From: Stenotrophomonas sp. BIGb0135
Lineage (GTDB): Bacteria > Pseudomonadota > Gammaproteobacteria > Xanthomonadales > Xanthomonadaceae
Assembly (NCBI RefSeq): GCF_024810105.1
Contig: NZ_JANUDX010000012.1
Coordinates: 79,409 to 143,408, forward strand
Reading direction: 5' to 3'
Length of the DNA stretch: 64,000 nt
The notes under the pieces are model-generated. The model was not told the origin of the DNA and searched no databases. It saw only the letters and a list, made by a program, of their open reading frames with translations. The position numbers were made by a program, and so were the translations under genes. Below, piece by piece: positions 63,584-64,000 of the stretch. Every line of letters starts with the position of its first letter. Position 1 is the first letter of the stretch.

Positions 63584-64000
63584 AGCCACCCCATGGGTGG
63601 CTGCGCGCAATGCCGGATCAAACGTAGAGCCACCCCATGGGTGGCTGCGCGCAGTGCCGGATACAGGCGCAGCCACGCATGGCGTGGCTCTACGAGTTAT
63701 CCCATCGCATCGGCGACAACGCACCGCATGATCCCAATGCCCATCCATCGGCAACAACGCGCCGCGTGATCACGTAGAGCCACCCCATGGGTGGCTGCGC
63801 GCGGTGCCGGATCCAGGCGCAGCCACGCATGGCGTGGCTCTACGGGTCATCCCATCGCATCGGCGCCAGCGCACCGCATGATCCCAATGCCGGCCCATCG
63901 GCAAAAACGCGCCGCGTGATCACGTAGAGCCACCCCATGGGTGGCTGCGCGCGGTGCCGGATCCAGGCGCAGCCACGCATGGCGTGGCTCTACGGGTCAT
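63580..64000. repeat. GTAG REP array with inverted pairs, 150-bp period
   Basis: GTAGAGCCACCCCATGGGTG starts units at 63,580, 63,624, 63,774 and 63,924. From the second on, each unit is followed by an inverted REP ending GGCGTGGCTCTAC and a conserved spacer, giving BIME-like pairs. The last two periods are exactly 150 bp and nearly identical. The array continues past the window end. Confidence 0.9.

Overview
The window is high-GC gammaproteobacterial chromosome and looks like Stenotrophomonas (Xanthomonadaceae). The core genes fit that family, and the intergenic regions carry GTAG-type palindromic REP elements (GTAGAGCC...GGCTGC) of the kind described as SMAG repeats in S. maltophilia. No species is claimed; the call rests on gene content and repeat type, not on a database search.

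Layout. (1) 1-12.3 kb, ordinary chromosome: a truncated chemotaxis receptor, a SulP transporter, a divergent EamA exporter/MocR regulator pair, a GAF-GGDEF-EAL signalling protein, a secreted hydrolase, a divergent HxlR/SnoaL pair and a GldB-like metalloprotease. (2) 12.3-16.9 kb: an AT-richer gap, a large autotransporter with an odd cysteine/proline linker, and an orphan receiver domain. (3) About 16.9-35.55 kb: a mosaic, apparently defective prophage or satellite. Its right end is a P4-type integrase next to the 3' end of tRNA-Ile2 (CAU). Its left end has two small HTH proteins and a second tyrosine integrase broken by a +1 frameshift. In between, nearly all on the minus strand, are an AlpA-like regulator, an HNH nuclease, a winged-helix replication-type protein with iteron-like repeats and a perfect DnaA box, and three podovirus-like DNA-ejection proteins (one with a lytic transglycosylase domain). 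Beyond those lies an accessory segment holding an ATGA-coupled two-gene cassette of unknown function, a DUF3251-like lipoprotein and a Rap1a-like periplasmic protein. No capsid, portal, large terminase or lysis gene is visible. (4) 35.7-64 kb, core chromosome: yjjJ (HipA-like), rpoD, dtd, an LpxL-type acyltransferase, ribA, two bacterial-PH membrane proteins, an LPS/glycan gene group, the cluster rsmB-fmt-def / lysM-dprA-smg / GYF proteins-topA-tsaC, two DUF4124 proteins, an SDR oxidoreductase and a small lipoprotein.

How the parts work together. The 46-50 kb genes (a CDP-glycerol-type transferase, a WaaE-like glycosyltransferase, an O-antigen-ligase-like protein and a GT39 transferase), with the LpxL homologue, form a cell-surface glycan group. 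def and fmt handle N-terminal formyl-methionine, rsmB and tsaC modify rRNA and tRNA, and dprA serves transformation. In the mobile element, several repeat families sit at regulatory positions: GTGAGTC motifs near the integrase, upstream of the AlpA operon and upstream of the ejection operon; iterons at the putative origin; and 10- to 11-bp tandem repeats. They suggest a surviving regulatory circuit.

The most promising undescribed material is the two-gene cassette at 21.8-23.3 kb, the origin/replication module at 30.5-31.1 kb and the GTGAGTC motif network. REP arrays with 43-bp and 150-bp periods and a 35-bp minisatellite occupy other intergenic spaces.
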